From Lachnospiraceae bacterium (GTDB lineage Bacteria > Bacillota > Clostridia > Lachnospirales > Lachnospiraceae): DNA of 64,000 nucleotides. Positions 7,192-14,901 of the stretch are shown here, in pieces. Location of the stretch: assembly GCA_014804755.1 (NCBI GenBank), contig JAAUZE010000017.1, forward strand, positions 97,835 to 161,834. The letters run 5' to 3'. A program made the translations under genes and the position numbers. The first letter of the stretch is position 1. The number at the start of each line of letters is the position of its first letter. The notes beneath the pieces are model-generated. The model had not been told where the DNA came from, did no database searches, and saw only the letters and a program-made list of their open reading frames with translations.

Positions 7192-8580
7192 TCACGTTTT
7201 CAGAAACTCTACGACCTGCGCAAGCCCCATGCCATGGGAAGCCTTGACGAGAATCGTATCCTCCGGCTGTAAGACGGCGGGAAGCTCATTCTCCAGCTCC
7301 TCCAGCGTATCGAAATGCAGAATCCTCATTTTTCGGTCGCTCGTATGCGGTACATCCTTCAGGCTCTCTCTCGCAGCGTCGCACATTTCCTCCGTCAGCG
7401 TTCCGACACCGATCAGCACATCGCATTTTCCCTGCACGGCATAAACGCCGATCTCCCGATGAAGCTGCCGCTCCTGCGCCCCCAGCTCAAACATATCCCC
7501 TAAGATTGCCACACGCCTTGTCGCCGCGCTTGACAACAGCTCCAGAGCGCCGCGCACCGATGCGGGGCTTGCATTATAACAATCATCAATGATCGTACGA
7601 TCCTCCAGACGGATGATATTGCTCCTGCCGCCGACCGGCTTCACGGAAACGATCCCCGCCTGAATCTGCTCTATTCCTATCCCTAAAGACATCCCGACTG
7701 CCGTAGCAGCAAGCGCGTTATAGACCATATGCACTCCCGGAAGCGGTATCTGCGCTTCGAAGTCCCCCTGCGGCGTGTGGATACGGCAGTGCGTTCCGAA
7801 CAGTCCGCGGTTTTCAATCTCATCGGCATAATAGGCATTCTCTTCGGAAAGTCCGAAACATACAGGCCGGATTCCCTTGACTTCCTGAACAGTACAGAGC
7901 TTATCATCATCCCCGTTCAAAAAAATATGCGCCGTCGGCGACATATAATCAAATATTTCCGACTTTGCTTTCAAAATACCGTCGCGTGTATGAAGATTTT
8001 CCAAGTGACACTGTCCGATATTGGTTATGACACAAATGTCAGGTCTTGCGATCTTACTCAGCCTGTGCATTTCGCCGAACTCGCTGATTCCCATTTCCAG
8101 CACCGCCGCTTCATGCTGCGGACCGATCTTCATCACGGTCAGCGGCAGCCCGATCTCATTATTGTAGTTTCCCGCCGTCTTCAGCACATGAAAGCGCTGT
8201 GCCAGCACCGATGCGATCAATTCCTTTGTGCTCGTCTTACCGACACTGCCGGTAATCCCGACGACCGGGATCGATAACATACGCCGATAGCACTCCGCAA
8301 TCTCCTTTAATGCCTGCAGGCTGTTTTTTACTAATATAAACGGCCCCGCCGCGTTCTCGGGAACACGCTCGCAGATCACACCCAGCGCACCCTTTGCAAA
8401 TACCTGGGCGATATAGCTGTGTCCGTCCGTCCGTTCCCCCTTCACTGCAATAAATACGCCGTCCTCTTTGATCTCACGGGAATCGATCACCACATCCCCC
8501 GCATTTCGCTCCACCTGCTCTTCATATCCCCGCGCGTGCAGAATCCCGCTGCACGCTGCCGCCATTTCACGCAATGTCAT
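7192..8580 (-). CDS. murF: UDP-N-acetylmuramoyl-tripeptide--D-alanyl-D-alanine ligase
   Basis: 462 residues, normal for MurF. It joins D-Ala-D-Ala to the UDP-MurNAc-tripeptide in the cytoplasm, the last cytoplasmic step of the peptide stem. The N-terminal domain contains VIDSREIKEDGVFIAVKG, the substrate-binding block; the central Mur ligase domain has the P-loop GITGSVGKTSTKE (about 108-120) and NNEIGLPLT; the C-terminal domain contains DDCYNASPAS and ILGDMFELG. It is the third gene of a minus-strand unit after the GH9-like lipoprotein and ddl, 38 bases after ddl, so the dipeptide-making and dipeptide-adding enzymes are encoded together. Confidence 0.97.
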   Translation of the reverse strand: MTLREMAAACSGILHARGYEEQVERNAGDVVIDSREIKEDGVFIAVKGERTDGHSYIAQVFAKGALGVICERVPENAAGPFILVKNSLQALKEIAECYRRMLSIPVVGITGSVGKTSTKELIASVLAQRFHVLKTAGNYNNEIGLPLTVMKIGPQHEAAVLEMGISEFGEMHRLSKIARPDICVITNIGQCHLENLHTRDGILKAKSEIFDYMSPTAHIFLNGDDDKLCTVQEVKGIRPVCFGLSEENAYYADEIENRGLFGTHCRIHTPQGDFEAQIPLPGVHMVYNALAATAVGMSLGIGIEQIQAGIVSVKPVGGRSNIIRLEDRTIIDDCYNASPASVRGALELLSSAATRRVAILGDMFELGAQERQLHREIGVYAVQGKCDVLIGVGTLTEEMCDAARESLKDVPHTSDRKMRILHFDTLEELENELPAVLQPEDTILVKASHGMGLAQVVEFLKT

Positions 8581-8618
8581 TCCTGATCAGACGCTCCTCT
8601 CGTTTCCGCATCATGAGC

Positions 8619-9647
8619 TCATTCATATTTCTCCATCGATACCTGAATGATCCACTCGCACAAAGCTTCAAAATTCATCCCCGTCGCTGCAGCCTCCTGT
8701 GGGATCAGTGATGTCGGTGTCATCCCCGGCAGCGTATTGCCCTCAAGGCAATAGAAGTGTTCCTGTTCATCCATGATAAAGTCAAAACGCGCATAGGTCC
8801 TGATTCCCAGCACATGGTACGCGCGAACCGCGATCTCCTGCACTTCCCTCGTTTTTTCTTCACTGATCTGTGCCGGACAGGTCTCGATCGTACTGCCTGC
8901 CTGATATTTATTTTTATAATCGTAGAAGCCTTCCTTCGGAGAAATCTCCACGACAGGAAGCGCCCTTCCGTTCATGACACAGACCGTCAGCTCCCTTCCC
9001 TTGATGTACTGCTCGACCAAAAGGTCGCCGCCATAACGCGCCGCATCCTGCAAAGCCGCACGATATTCCGCTTCATTGTTTACCATATAAACGCCCACGC
9101 TGGAACCGCTGCACGCCAGCTTCACGACACAGGGATACGTCGGCTCGGGCGCCTGCTCCCCCTCCGGCACAAGAATCTCATCCGGTGTCGGAATGTCATG
9201 ATAACGGAACAGCTTTTTCGTCAGCGTCTTATCCATTGCAAGTGCGCTGCTCACATAACCGGTTCCCGTATAACGGATGTGAAACAGGTCGAACGCCGCC
9301 TGCAGCTTCCCGTTTTCCCCGTTCTCTCCGTGCAGCGCCAAAAAAACAATGTCCGCCTTACTGCATATCTCGATCACATTCGGACCGAAAAACACCTCCG
9401 GGTCCCCTTTGCGCATTGCCCTGATCGCGGAAATATCCGGGCTTTCCGTGCCGACCGCACCGATCCCCTCCGACCAGTCGCGCTCCATTTCAAACACTTC
9501 CCCGGCATCGTCGCCCTCATAACCTAAATAAACATCCAGCAGCACTGCCTGATGACGCCCGCGAAGCGCCTGATAGATCATACGCCCGGACATCAGCGAC
9601 ACGTCCCGCTCCGGACTTGTTCCCCCTGCTAAAACAACGATTTTCAA
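8619..9647 (-). CDS. ddl: D-alanine--D-alanine ligase
   Basis: 342 residues of the ATP-grasp fold. It makes the D-Ala-D-Ala dipeptide used by MurF. The N-terminal signature LAGGTSPERDVSLMSG, the central VVKLACSGSSVGVYMV nucleotide-binding strand and loop, and the C-terminal EGNTLPGMTPTSLIPQEA are all canonical. The usual Tyr/Phe position that separates D-Ala from D-Lac ligases cannot be assigned safely by eye. The start codon overlaps the stop of the upstream lipoprotein gene by four bases (ATGA type), indicating translational coupling. Confidence 0.96.
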   Translation of the reverse strand: MKIVVLAGGTSPERDVSLMSGRMIYQALRGRHQAVLLDVYLGYEGDDAGEVFEMERDWSEGIGAVGTESPDISAIRAMRKGDPEVFFGPNVIEICSKADIVFLALHGENGENGKLQAAFDLFHIRYTGTGYVSSALAMDKTLTKKLFRYHDIPTPDEILVPEGEQAPEPTYPCVVKLACSGSSVGVYMVNNEAEYRAALQDAARYGGDLLVEQYIKGRELTVCVMNGRALPVVEISPKEGFYDYKNKYQAGSTIETCPAQISEEKTREVQEIAVRAYHVLGIRTYARFDFIMDEQEHFYCLEGNTLPGMTPTSLIPQEAAATGMNFEALCEWIIQVSMEKYE

Positions 9648-11065
9648 TTTCTCTCCTCCGTTTCTGCCTTCACAATCTCACACATCAGTAAGATCAATGC
9701 GGACACCTGCTCCCCGTCATCGGTGATCATTTCCTCCGCTAAGCATGCGCCAAGCGGAAGATAACTCTCCCCGTAAGGATTTCGCCCTAAAAGATAATGT
9801 AACTGATTTTCCTGTACCGTCACATATTCATGATTCGTGATCACATAATTGACAACGGCAAATTTTACCATATCCCCGCACAGCTCGCCCGGATGCTCCG
9901 CGGACGTCAGATAGATCTGCTCATTATAGTCGGCCGCAAGCTCCTCCGTCTCGCTCATGATCGTGCTGATCACCTTGCTGCACAACGCCGTATCAACCTG
10001 GTATTTCGCTGACAGATACGCAATCTTTCCGTAAAATTCCATTCCCTCATCATGACTGTCCGTTGCATTTCCCGCAGTCTGCCCCAGATATTCTATTACC
10101 GCCGTGTGGTACCGCGCGTAGCCGGTTGCGCGAAACAGCTCCGCCGCAGCATAAAAAGACAGACTCCCATCCGGATCTGACCGGTCCGCGCCCGCACTCC
10201 TGCTCTTTTCCAAAAGCTTATCATATCCGTTCTGCGCAGCAGTCAGATATTCCGCCGATACCGCTGCGTCAACCGCCCGATAATCCTGTGCAAACTTCGC
10301 CAAAACTCCCGCATACGCGCCCAGCTCTCCAATCGAAAGCGTTTCTATGTCCAGCGTTACGATCTGTCCTGCCCTCTGCGCTACCAGCTCGATCAAGTCC
10401 GGTATCGTATTCCCACTGTACCTGCAGCCGGTATCATCACCGAAAATTCCCGTATAATATTCATACGCGATGAGCAGATTCGAGATCGTGCGCGCATCTT
10501 CAATCAGCCATTTCGGATCATACGCGGCATTGTCCCAAAGCCGCTCATAGGAACCGCAGAGCTGCCGGAACAGATCGTCGTAAAGCACATCCCCGATGGC
10601 AAATGAATACGACTCCCCGAGCTCGCCCGCACGGATATAATAGCTTCCTTCCACCACCATCTCCGTAAACATGCCATAGCATACCGTGCGCTGTAACTGC
10701 TCGTCCCTGCCCGCATATTCCATTTTTCCGCTGTAAACGGTTTCACCCGTTTCCGCATTGATCACCTCATAAGTATGACCGTTTTCCCCACCTATGAAAA
10801 AAACAATCTTCGTGCTGCCCGTTTCATATCCGATCTGATTCGTCAGCACGGACGGCCGCATGCGCGATACCTGGTACTGAATCTGCGGCCGGTTTCCTGC
10901 CATACCGATATATCCAGCCTGCACGCTCTCCCCGCCGTCCTTCTCATCCGCCTGTGGCTGCTGCTTCGCACAGCCGCCCAGCATACAGATACTGAGCAGC
11001 AGGACACCCGCTTTTTTCAGTACGCGCACCACTCCCCCGTGTGCCCGCCTCATGTGTATCCTCAT
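9644..11065 (-). CDS. Lipoprotein with GH9-like (six-hairpin) domain, probably without hydrolase activity
   Basis: About 474 residues from the ATG at 11065; a TTG six bases further up (11071) has better spacing to GGAGG, so the start is uncertain by a few codons. The signal ends in a lipobox LGGC (Cys about residue 32), so it should be a lipid-anchored exported protein. Next comes an Ig-like domain (SVLTNQIGYET...VFFIGG...YYIRAGELGESYSFAIGDVLYDDLF divided here into fragments), exactly where GH9 enzymes have their CelD N-terminal domain. A helical region follows with GNTIPDLIELV and QLHYLLGRNPYGESY, both typical GH9 landmarks. The GH9 catalytic DAGD segment is not present and the C-terminal general acid segment (NEV-type) is not recognisable. 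First gene of the ddl-murF operon, so a cell-wall role is inferred. Confidence 0.75.
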   Translation of the reverse strand: MRIHMRRAHGGVVRVLKKAGVLLLSICMLGGCAKQQPQADEKDGGESVQAGYIGMAGNRPQIQYQVSRMRPSVLTNQIGYETGSTKIVFFIGGENGHTYEVINAETGETVYSGKMEYAGRDEQLQRTVCYGMFTEMVVEGSYYIRAGELGESYSFAIGDVLYDDLFRQLCGSYERLWDNAAYDPKWLIEDARTISNLLIAYEYYTGIFGDDTGCRYSGNTIPDLIELVAQRAGQIVTLDIETLSIGELGAYAGVLAKFAQDYRAVDAAVSAEYLTAAQNGYDKLLEKSRSAGADRSDPDGSLSFYAAAELFRATGYARYHTAVIEYLGQTAGNATDSHDEGMEFYGKIAYLSAKYQVDTALCSKVISTIMSETEELAADYNEQIYLTSAEHPGELCGDMVKFAVVNYVITNHEYVTVQENQLHYLLGRNPYGESYLPLGACLAEEMITDDGEQVSALILLMCEIVKAETEERN

Positions 11066-11148
11066 CTTCAATATGTCAGCCTCCGTTACTGTTATCATGT
11101 CCTATTCCCATCATAACGCTTCGTGATGCGTATCATCATATCTAAGAC

Positions 11149-11177
11149 ATTATACTACCGAAAGGCTTTTTGGTAAA
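11149..11177 (-). promoter_or_regulatory. Promoter of the GH9-like lipoprotein-ddl-murF operon
   Basis: On the minus strand TTTACC (11172-11177), 17-bp spacer, TATAAT (11149-11154). The -10 is perfect and spacing is ideal. Confidence 0.6.
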
Positions 11178-11188
11178 GCTATGTAAAC

Positions 11189-11234
11189 GTACATCTACGG
11201 AGATTTTGACTTAAAATCCCGTCCCTGATGTACG
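11189..11234. repeat. Nested inverted repeat
   Basis: CGTACATC ... GATGTACG encloses GATTTTgactTAAAATC, giving a two-part stem. It lies upstream of the operon promoter and downstream of spoIIQ. It may act as a weak terminator or operator; no T-run typical of a strong terminator follows. Confidence 0.4.
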
Positions 11235-11488
11235 CTTTTCTATGGTGAAGCAATCGACGAAAACAGGTATTTTAACGAAAACAACAGCCCTAGTCAGCCG
11301 GACTGTCGTTCGCGCGGACAACATGTGACCGCTGCAGGTGAAAAAAAGTAGGAAAATCGATTACGTGTTTTTCGTTCTACCTTATTGTATTCGCCGACGC
11401 CGTTTTCGCACCTTGTCCGTACCGCCTCTTAGCATGGGCGCTGTCCTGCGCCACGGGCGTACCCGCCAATTTTATCCGTGCCGTGCGC

Positions 11489-12481
11489 TTACTGCAAAAG
11501 CGTCAGCGGATTGACCGGTTCGCCGTCCTTCGTCATTGCGAAATACACATTACTTCCTTCCAGCCAATAATATTTTGTAGGCTCCGCCACCAATCCGATC
11601 AGTTCGCCCGTTGCAACATAATCGCCCCGTTCGACCGCAATCTCCGTAAGCTGCCCGTACGTCAGCTCATAACCGCTTCCGAGTGTCACTGTTACCGCGT
11701 TTCCGATCTCCTCATCATAAAAAACATTGCTCACGATTCCGTCGCTTGCCGATGTGATATGCTCGCCCGGCGCTGCCGCAATCACAATCGCCGGACTGTA
11801 ACGATACTGCCCGAGCGTTGTAAAGTATACGTATCCGTCCATACTGTAGTTGATCAGCACGTTGCCGACGATCGGCCATGCAAGCGTCTGACCGGCATCA
11901 AACTGCAAGGTTTCCGCTGCCGTCTCAATCTTACTCTGCAGGATCGCCTCATAATCCATGCCCGCCGCAGTCTCTCTGTCCGCCTGCTGCTGCTCCTCCT
12001 CACTGAGATAACTCATAGAATCCGAAGAATCCGCTTCTCCCGCATCCGCAAGTCCAATGTTATCCGTCTCATCTTCCTGTGCGTCGGCCTGATCCTCCTG
12101 CGCATCGTTCTGCGCGCTCTCAAGACCCGGATTGACGACTTCCTCCGAGTTTGCCTGTTTATATTCCGCATACATCTCCGGGTCAACGTCCATATCGTCA
12201 TGCTCAATAAAGCCGTCCGGAAACGCATTGTTCTGCTGTGCCTGCTCCTGCTGTTCCTGTTGCCTCGCCGCATCCTCCAATGCCGAAAAATCAATTCTCT
12301 GCTCCCCGGTATCATCCTTTCCGCGCGTCCCAAGATACACGCCCGTAAAAGTCAGCGCGCCGAGCACCGCGATCGAAGCGCCAAGCATGACCACCTTTTC
12401 CTTATTCATCTTTTTCTTGCCGATCTGCCGCCCGCGGATTGATTTTTTATCACCATTATCAAGATCAAATCTGTTTCCCAT
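11489..12481 (-). CDS. spoIIQ: SpoIIQ-like LytM (M23-fold) engulfment protein, zinc ligands lost
   Basis: 330 residues. One membrane helix (about residues 28-50, VVMLGASIAVLGALTFTGVY) is followed by a long acidic, Gln-rich linker and a LytM/M23 domain (about 195-330) recognised by ITSASDGIVSNVFYDEEIG, TLGSGYELTYGQL, RGDYVATGELIG. In active M23 enzymes the ligands are H-x3-D and H-x-H with a further His in Y-x-H-L; here those places read YSPAIVI, NVYF and YGQL, so catalysis is very unlikely. SpoIIQ is made in the forespore and forms a channel or ratchet with SpoIIIAH during engulfment. The assignment rests on architecture plus the neighbour spoIID, 69 bases upstream, the same pair as in Bacillus subtilis. 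GGGG precedes the ATG. Confidence 0.85.
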   Translation of the reverse strand: MGNRFDLDNGDKKSIRGRQIGKKKMNKEKVVMLGASIAVLGALTFTGVYLGTRGKDDTGEQRIDFSALEDAARQQEQQEQAQQNNAFPDGFIEHDDMDVDPEMYAEYKQANSEEVVNPGLESAQNDAQEDQADAQEDETDNIGLADAGEADSSDSMSYLSEEEQQQADRETAAGMDYEAILQSKIETAAETLQFDAGQTLAWPIVGNVLINYSMDGYVYFTTLGQYRYSPAIVIAAAPGEHITSASDGIVSNVFYDEEIGNAVTVTLGSGYELTYGQLTEIAVERGDYVATGELIGLVAEPTKYYWLEGSNVYFAMTKDGEPVNPLTLLQ

Positions 12482-12550
12482 GTCATAACCCCCTGTCAGT
12501 TTTTGGATTTTTCACTGTTCATGGGGTTAGTTTTTCCCGTAATCGTTCTT

Positions 12551-13528
12551 TTATGCAATTCTCATAAATACAATTTCGTCAAAAAAATATTTCAATATAT
12601 CCATACAGGTCCGGCCTTCCTCGGCAAGCATACACGCCTGATAAATACTCAGTCCGTACCCGTGTCCGCTTCCGAAACAGATAAAACGCACACCCTCCCC
12701 GTTTTCTTCCATCGTAAAATGGGAGGACGGTAAGCCAAATATCGACCGGAACCGTTCACCGCCGATCCGAAACGCGTCAAAGCCCTCTCCGCTTACGGAC
12801 AGCGATACCACGTAGCCCGCTTCGTCCCGCTCCTCGATCACGATCTGCACTCCTGCGATCGACGTGCTTCCGGTCAGTACCTTTAAGCAGTCCGCCAGCT
12901 TTTCGGCAGGATAATCTACGACCGTGCGGTATTCCTGCGCCATGAGATCCTGCTCGCAGGGAACGGATTTCCAACGATACATCTGTCCGTCCGACAACAG
13001 TGCCGGGCTTCTCGTATGTCCCGCGCTGATCGGATGAAATGCCGTCTCGATCGGTTTCCCGTCATACGTCATGATAATGCCGCGCGTCTCCTCTACCGCT
13101 TCCGCATAAACGGCATAATAAGTATCATAATATGCCCCCCATCGTTCCCTCAGCTCCGTATCGCCCGCGTATCCCTGCACCAGACAGCTCCCGTTCTGCT
13201 CAATCTCAAGCACCGCCTGCGTCCGCAGAAGAATTGCCATCGCGCGCAGCGCTTCCCTCGGAGAATCCTCATCCATGACGCTGCTAAGCATGCTGATGAG
13301 TGCTGTCTCAAGCGGCACGCTGATACTTCCGGCTTCCTGCTCGCATAACACGTGATATGCCGAATCCGTGTGCTCTTCCTCATACGATACCCCCGTCCTG
13401 CTCTCCTGTTCCGGACGGATGACGGCAATAACAACAATCAGTGGGATGAATAATAGAACAAAAAGAACCACAAGAAAGATTCCCGTGCGGGTTCTCCATG
13501 TGGTTCTTTTTTTTAAGCATCTTTCCAT
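12551..13528 (-). CDS. spoIID: Stage II sporulation protein D (SpoIID/LytB domain)
   Basis: 325 residues. A short basic N-terminus and one membrane helix (about 15-37) precede the extracytoplasmic SpoIID domain. Family knowledge: SpoIID is a lytic transglycosylase that acts on glycan strands left by SpoIIP during engulfment. Visible family blocks are LETALISMLSSVMDEDSPREALRAM (shortened relative to the usual V-V-x-A-E-M-P-x-x-x-x-x-E-A-L-K-A stretch, with Glu still available), AFHPISAGHTRSP and GSGHGYGLSIYQA near the C-terminus. Same strand as spoIIQ and presumably co-transcribed or read from closely timed sporulation promoters. Confidence 0.92.
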   Translation of the reverse strand: MERCLKKRTTWRTRTGIFLVVLFVLLFIPLIVVIAVIRPEQESRTGVSYEEEHTDSAYHVLCEQEAGSISVPLETALISMLSSVMDEDSPREALRAMAILLRTQAVLEIEQNGSCLVQGYAGDTELRERWGAYYDTYYAVYAEAVEETRGIIMTYDGKPIETAFHPISAGHTRSPALLSDGQMYRWKSVPCEQDLMAQEYRTVVDYPAEKLADCLKVLTGSTSIAGVQIVIEERDEAGYVVSLSVSGEGFDAFRIGGERFRSIFGLPSSHFTMEENGEGVRFICFGSGHGYGLSIYQACMLAEEGRTCMDILKYFFDEIVFMRIA

Positions 13529-13545
13529 GTCCGCACCCCCGCACT

Positions 13546-13575
13546 ATTATATGCGGAAATCGTTTGGGACATACT
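13546..13575 (-). promoter_or_regulatory. Candidate sporulation-type (sigma-E-like) promoter of spoIID
   Basis: On the minus strand AGTATGT (13569-13575), 15-bp spacer, CATATAAT (13546-13553). The -10 resembles the sigma-E consensus CATAnnnT better than a plain sigma-A site. The implied leader is only about 11 bases, which is short but still includes GGGGG. Confidence 0.3.
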
Positions 13576-13584
13576 TATTTCATT

Positions 13585-14712
13585 TTACTTTGCCAGATCG
13601 ACATGCTGCATGGTGCCGACGTTCCCGTCTTCAAACAGGAACATACCGGTCCGGCGGATCACGCCGTTCGCCTCATTCGTCTGCATGTTGTTTAAGGCAA
13701 ACTCTGTTGCTACGGAAGCTAAGCAGATCGCGCCGACGCCGCGGTCTTTCAGATGATACAGCTTATCGTTTCCTTGCTCATCTTTTGACCAAATGAGCAG
13801 CTTATCAAAAATTTCATCATCCTCATCGATCCATCCGTTACCGTCATCATCATACGCCGCCAGATCGGCAAAGCCGTTGCCGGACGCCGTGCCGAACAGC
13901 TCGCCGCCGTCATTGATCTTTCCGTCACCGTTTTTATCAAGCGCCAGATAACCGCTTTTTGACGAAAGCTTTGAGATTTCATCCAGGATGCCGTCATTAT
14001 CAATATCAAACAAAAACTTCTGATCGGACAGCTCTGTGATATCCGTGTCCAGATTAATGACGAGCGGATCGCAAAATTGTGTCTGCTTCGCCGGCACTTT
14101 CGCCTCATAGTATTCCGCAAAGCTTCTTGACATTTTCATGTCAATGCCGAACTTGATCTCCCTGCCGTCCTTTGTCACGACCGTTCCCTGTGTGGAAAAG
14201 GATGTCTGCTCACTTTCGTAGCTGGCTGCTGCGCCAACTACCATATTCGCGATCGGCTTTGACTTCGCGGGCGCATATTTGATCCTGTCGCCCAAGACCT
14301 GCGTCTGGGGCGTCTCCTGCGTTTCCGTTTTCTGTGTGCCGGCTCCCTGCCCATTGCCGGACTGCGCACCGTAAACAGCGCCGTCCCTTGTGGTTCCTCC
14401 TTTTTTCCGGAAGAAAAGATTGAGCAGATGCATGATGGAGGAAACTCGGATGTCCTCAAGCGTCTGCGCACGCCGTTCGCTCCGAATGCTCTGCGCCGAA
14501 TAAATGTCCGAGCGCGTATAGCGGAGCTGCGCCATGCTGCCATAGCTGCTTTTCGTCATACCGGAACCTGACGACCAGCTGTTTACAAAGTTTCCGAAAG
14601 AACCGTTTCTTACTAAGACACCTCCCTGTGCCGCGGCGGACGTCCCCGCCACCTTGACAGAAGAATACCTTCTGGCGGACTCCATTCCTATTTTACTGGA
14701 ATCAATTCGCAA
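13585..14712 (-). CDS. Protein with EF-hand/RTX-type calcium-binding loops
   Basis: 375 residues starting at a TTG codon (14712) with AGGAGG eight bases upstream. The N-terminal half is Ser/Gly-rich with no signal peptide. From about residue 215 three calcium-loop sequences follow: DIDNDGILDE, DKNGDGKINDGGELFG and DDDGNGWIDEDDEIF. The order PLVINLDTD...LFDIDNDG...LALDKNGDG...ELFG...NGFADLAAYDDDGNGWID is the arrangement seen in RTX-associated and other bacterial calcium proteins. The C-terminus ends GMFLFEDGNVGTMQHVDLA. The protein's site of action is not clear because no export signal is seen; calcium binding is an inference from the loops. It stands alone between spoIID and the hydratase. 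Confidence 0.75.
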   Translation of the reverse strand: MRIDSSKIGMESARRYSSVKVAGTSAAAQGGVLVRNGSFGNFVNSWSSGSGMTKSSYGSMAQLRYTRSDIYSAQSIRSERRAQTLEDIRVSSIMHLLNLFFRKKGGTTRDGAVYGAQSGNGQGAGTQKTETQETPQTQVLGDRIKYAPAKSKPIANMVVGAAASYESEQTSFSTQGTVVTKDGREIKFGIDMKMSRSFAEYYEAKVPAKQTQFCDPLVINLDTDITELSDQKFLFDIDNDGILDEISKLSSKSGYLALDKNGDGKINDGGELFGTASGNGFADLAAYDDDGNGWIDEDDEIFDKLLIWSKDEQGNDKLYHLKDRGVGAICLASVATEFALNNMQTNEANGVIRRTGMFLFEDGNVGTMQHVDLAK

Positions 14713-14863
14713 ATACCCTGCCTCCTATTTCGTGCTTTGATGTAAAGGAATTAGCATCGAACGCAATGAAATCTTTCGTCCGCGAATCAAAAGATTTCAA
14801 GGAACTGCGATACATGTTATATATCGTCCCTCTTTTTGAAAAACAAGACCATCAAAGCATAAA

Positions 14864-14895
14864 AATACCATCCCGCCATGAAACGGGATGGTATT
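14864..14895 (-). terminator. Rho-independent terminator of the aconitase-family gene
   Basis: On the minus strand GAATACCATCCCG, a short loop, CGGGATGGTATT, then TTT. A 12-bp stem directly after the stop codon. Confidence 0.8.
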
Positions 14896-14901
14896 CGAAG
14901 A

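Larger units (their letters stand above)
11066..11488. other. Intergenic region between spoIIQ and the lipoprotein operon
   Basis: 423 bases. It contains a promoter for the lipoprotein-ddl-murF operon (11149-11177) and an inverted repeat at 11189-11234. The stretch 11240-11488 shows no convincing frame or strong terminator; there is only a TGGCGC...GCGCCCA stem near 11430-11450. Confidence 0.5.

Noticed and set aside
8757..9527. 256-codon open frame on the plus strand
   Set aside because: Antisense to ddl, without any family signature.
11483..12442. 319-codon open frame on the plus strand
   Set aside because: Lies wholly antisense to spoIIQ; the peptide is Arg/Leu/Cys-rich with no domain, typical of a shadow frame.
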